Shown here: piece by piece, positions 62,371 through 64,000 of the stretch
Numbering within the stretch: position 1 is the stretch's first letter
Layout of the letters: every line of letters starts with the position of its first letter
NCBI GenBank assembly: GCA_026003195.1
Contig: BPGU01000003.1
Coordinates: forward strand, 310,001 to 374,000
Source of the DNA: Armatimonadota bacterium
GTDB taxonomy: Bacteria; Armatimonadota; HRBIN16
Length of the DNA: 64,000 bases
Direction of reading: 5' to 3'
Translations under genes and position numbers: made by a program
The notes under the pieces: generated by a model
What the model was told of the DNA's origin: nothing
The model's input: only the letters and a program-made list of their open reading frames with translations
The model's database searches: none

Positions 62371-63111
62371 ATGTCGCGTGAGGTGATTCTTGTTGGAGGA
62401 TTGGGCATCCTGTCTTTTCTCTCCGGGATGCTCGGACTGGGAGTGGCATTCGCCGCCATTCCGTTCCTGGGCTTGTTCATGAACGATCTGGTGCATCAGG
62501 TGCAACCGCTCAGCCTCACACTCAACGGGGTCACTGCGCTGTTCGCCACTTTCGGTTTCGCCCGGTCGGGATATATTGACTGGAAAAAGGCGATTATTCT
62601 GGCTGTGGTCACTACTCTCAGCGCGCCCGTAGGTGCGTTGCTGGCGCAACATATCGAGCAGAAGGTCATCTGGGTGATTTACTTTGCGTCGGTGGCATAT
62701 CTGGCATATCGTTTGTTCCAGCCGGTGAAGGGGGAAGCCTGGGCTGAACCTCGCTTTGCCCTTGCGCTGGCGCTGGCAGTGCCGATTTCCATCTTGAGTG
62801 GGCTACTGGGAGTGGGACCGGGCTTTTTGCTGATGCCCACGCTGATTCTGGTGGGGTTCGAGCCCAAAATGGCGGCTGGCATCAACGCCTTTGCGGTTAC
62901 ACCGCCTTCCTTCTCCGCGCTCTTGCCGCACCTGCATACGGCACAGTGGGAACCGGGCATCACCCTGTGGTGCATTGTGGTGGGCATCCTTTTCTCTTAC
63001 ATGGGCGCGAAAGTGACAAGCGTCTATGTGCCGGATCAGCGGTTAAAGCAGCTGTTTGGGGTGCTGATTGTGGTGATGACTCTCTATAAAATCACCACAC
63101 TGCTACACTAA
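62371..63111 (+). CDS. TauE/SafE family exporter
   Basis: 246 residues, about eight helices. Two related halves: LGILSFLSGMLGLGVAFAAI and PISILSGLLGVGPGFLLMPT, with GINAFAVTPPSFSALLPHL and the C-terminal FGVLIVVMTLYKI, the TauE/SafE pattern. The family moves sulfite, sulfoacetate or other anions. In this operon an arsenic-thiol or sulfur anion is possible. Confidence 0.9.
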   Translation: MSREVILVGGLGILSFLSGMLGLGVAFAAIPFLGLFMNDLVHQVQPLSLTLNGVTALFATFGFARSGYIDWKKAIILAVVTTLSAPVGALLAQHIEQKVIWVIYFASVAYLAYRLFQPVKGEAWAEPRFALALALAVPISILSGLLGVGPGFLLMPTLILVGFEPKMAAGINAFAVTPPSFSALLPHLHTAQWEPGITLWCIVVGILFSYMGAKVTSVYVPDQRLKQLFGVLIVVMTLYKITTLLH

Positions 63112-63126
63112 TCCAGGAGGCGAACC

Positions 63127-63507
63127 ATGCAAGTCAAAGTCGCTCTGTGCAACTGTAAGGGGTTGTGTCCCTCCTTTCGGGAGACGGACATGGACACCTT
63201 GCTGTTTGAGATTGAGTCCGAGATAGACGCCAAGTACGCCGTTCTGCATGCCCAGTTGTGCGGGCAGGGAGGCAACGAAATACTTCGCGACGTGTTGCGA
63301 AACTCCGACGAGGATACCTACGTGGTGGTAGGGGCATGCGCTCCGGAAGCTCAGCAAAAGCTGTTCAAGAAACTGCTTCGCGAGACGGGCTTTGAGGGGA
63401 AACGCTTCATACCGGTAGACGTCCGCAACACCACGAACGAGGGAGTGATCGAGCGTCTGCGCCCGGCGATGGAGCAGATAGTAACTGCCCGACCATCAGA
63501 CACATAG
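63127..63507 (+). CDS. HdrA-like N-terminal domain protein (Cys-rich)
   Basis: 126 residues with CAGGAGGCGAACC in front. VALCNCKGLCPSFRE (Cys8, Cys10, Cys14), LHAQLCGQGG and VVGACAPEAQQKLFKKLLRE, then FIPVDVRNTTNEGV, correspond to the N-terminal domain of heterodisulfide reductase A (there: C-SP-x-x-H ... N-x-R). The flavin domain that normally follows is absent. It may carry an iron-sulfur centre or bind arsenic through cysteines. Found between two transport genes in an arsenic locus. Confidence 0.65.
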   Translation: MQVKVALCNCKGLCPSFRETDMDTLLFEIESEIDAKYAVLHAQLCGQGGNEILRDVLRNSDEDTYVVVGACAPEAQQKLFKKLLRETGFEGKRFIPVDVRNTTNEGVIERLRPAMEQIVTARPSDT

Positions 63508-63519
63508 GGGAGGTGAGAG

Positions 63520-64000
63520 ATGCTGGTGGAAGCGATTCGAGGGGGATTGCTGGCTTTACAAGACTACGTGGTATACCACGTGCTCACCTGCCTGATACCG
63601 GCGTTTCTGCTGGCGGGAGGGATGGTGGCGTTTGTGCCCAAGGAGGCGGTGCTGCGTTATCTGGGCATCGCCTCCCATCGCCTCGTCACCTATTTGAGCG
63701 CAGCGTTCGCCAGCTTCTTCGTGGCGGCGTGCTCCTGCACGGTGATTCCGGTGTCGGCGGGTGTGTACTTCGCCGGGGCAAGTATCGGTGCAGCGTTCAT
63801 CATCCTGTGGGTGGCGCCTGCTACCAACGTGCTAGCCCTCACCTATACTGGCGCGATTATCGGCTGGGATATGGCGGTCGTGCGCATCGTCAGCGCGTTC
63901 CTGATGGCGATCGTCGTGGGCACGGTGATGACGGCTGCCTTCCGCCATGAAGAGATGGAGAGGCTCAGCGCGGCACAGGCAGCAGACGATGGTGCCTCCT
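63520..64000 (+). CDS. ArsP/UPF0718-type permease (3' end outside window)
   Basis: 160 residues are visible before the window ends. ATG 63520 follows GGGGAGGTGAG. The start CLIPAFLLAGGMVAFVPKEA, AACSCTVIPVSAGVYFAGAS (the diagnostic Cys-x-Cys in a helix) and APATNVLALTYTGAIIGWDM match DUF318 permeases, which include ArsP, exporter of trivalent organoarsenicals. With arsR-arsF-arsG this supports an organoarsenical or arsenite efflux locus. Confidence 0.82.
   Translation, partial: MLVEAIRGGLLALQDYVVYHVLTCLIPAFLLAGGMVAFVPKEAVLRYLGIASHRLVTYLSAAFASFFVAACSCTVIPVSAGVYFAGASIGAAFIILWVAPATNVLALTYTGAIIGWDMAVVRIVSAFLMAIVVGTVMTAAFRHEEMERLSAAQAADDGAS

Overview
The window looks like a piece of an Armatimonadota-type genome (moderately high GC, diderm). 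The evidence is several pseudopilins of the DUF1559/SBP_bac_10 type with the FPVFxQARxKAR signature, a PEP-CTERM protein, an outer-membrane porin fused to an ammonium operon, dockerin-like tails on secreted proteins, and many short GC-rich palindromic repeats between genes. This assignment is inference from protein style; no rRNA gene, tRNA or CRISPR array was recognised in the window.

Layout. 1-5.5 kb: end of an unidentified gene, a sugar isomerase/epimerase-like protein, a methyltransferase, hflX, a small exported protein and a phytanoyl-CoA dioxygenase-like oxygenase. 5.6-8.8 kb: porin-amtB-glnB nitrogen operon with its own promoter and a leader of about 220 nt. 8.8-12.6 kb: methylthioadenosine phosphorylase, a PEP-CTERM protein and mnmG. 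12.6-16.3 kb: the most unusual region, an array of three headless Rhs C-terminal cassettes, each with a cysteine-rich tip and each followed by a membrane-protein gene, behind a near-consensus promoter. 16.4-25.0 kb: a sugar ABC uptake operon and two secreted proteins with dockerin-like tails, one a 1426-residue subtilase. 25.3-29.9 kb: a membrane J-domain/TPR protein, two GspF/PilC-type platform proteins, folK and a zinc-ribbon protein.

29.9-45.1 kb is a carbohydrate-acquisition island. It has four pseudopilins (three paired with a mini membrane protein), a LacI regulator with two operators in a divergent promoter region, two ArsR-like regulators with a large ligand-domain-like C-terminus (one frameshifted), a GH43 enzyme, a sialidase-fold protein, a GHL6-type glycosidase, and a binding protein with two permeases. 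No ABC ATPase is present in either sugar operon. A likely picture is that extracellular glycan-derived sugars are sensed by LacI and the ArsR-like proteins, trimmed by the enzymes and imported with an ATPase encoded elsewhere.

45.1-60.5 kb holds housekeeping genes on the minus strand: an HD-GYP response regulator, sdhCAB, an aldo/keto reductase, purN, acpS, and the conserved rpmH-rnpA-yidD-yidC-jag cluster (rpmH and a TTG-initiated, TPR-fused yidC are easy to miss), tlyA and a SIMPL protein. Then come a TPR protein and folP on the plus strand, and a macro-domain protein and an M55 peptidase on the minus strand. 60.6-64.0 kb is an arsenic-type locus: arsR divergent from arsF-arsG, a TauE/SafE exporter, an HdrA-like Cys protein and the start of an ArsP/UPF0718-type permease that runs off the window.
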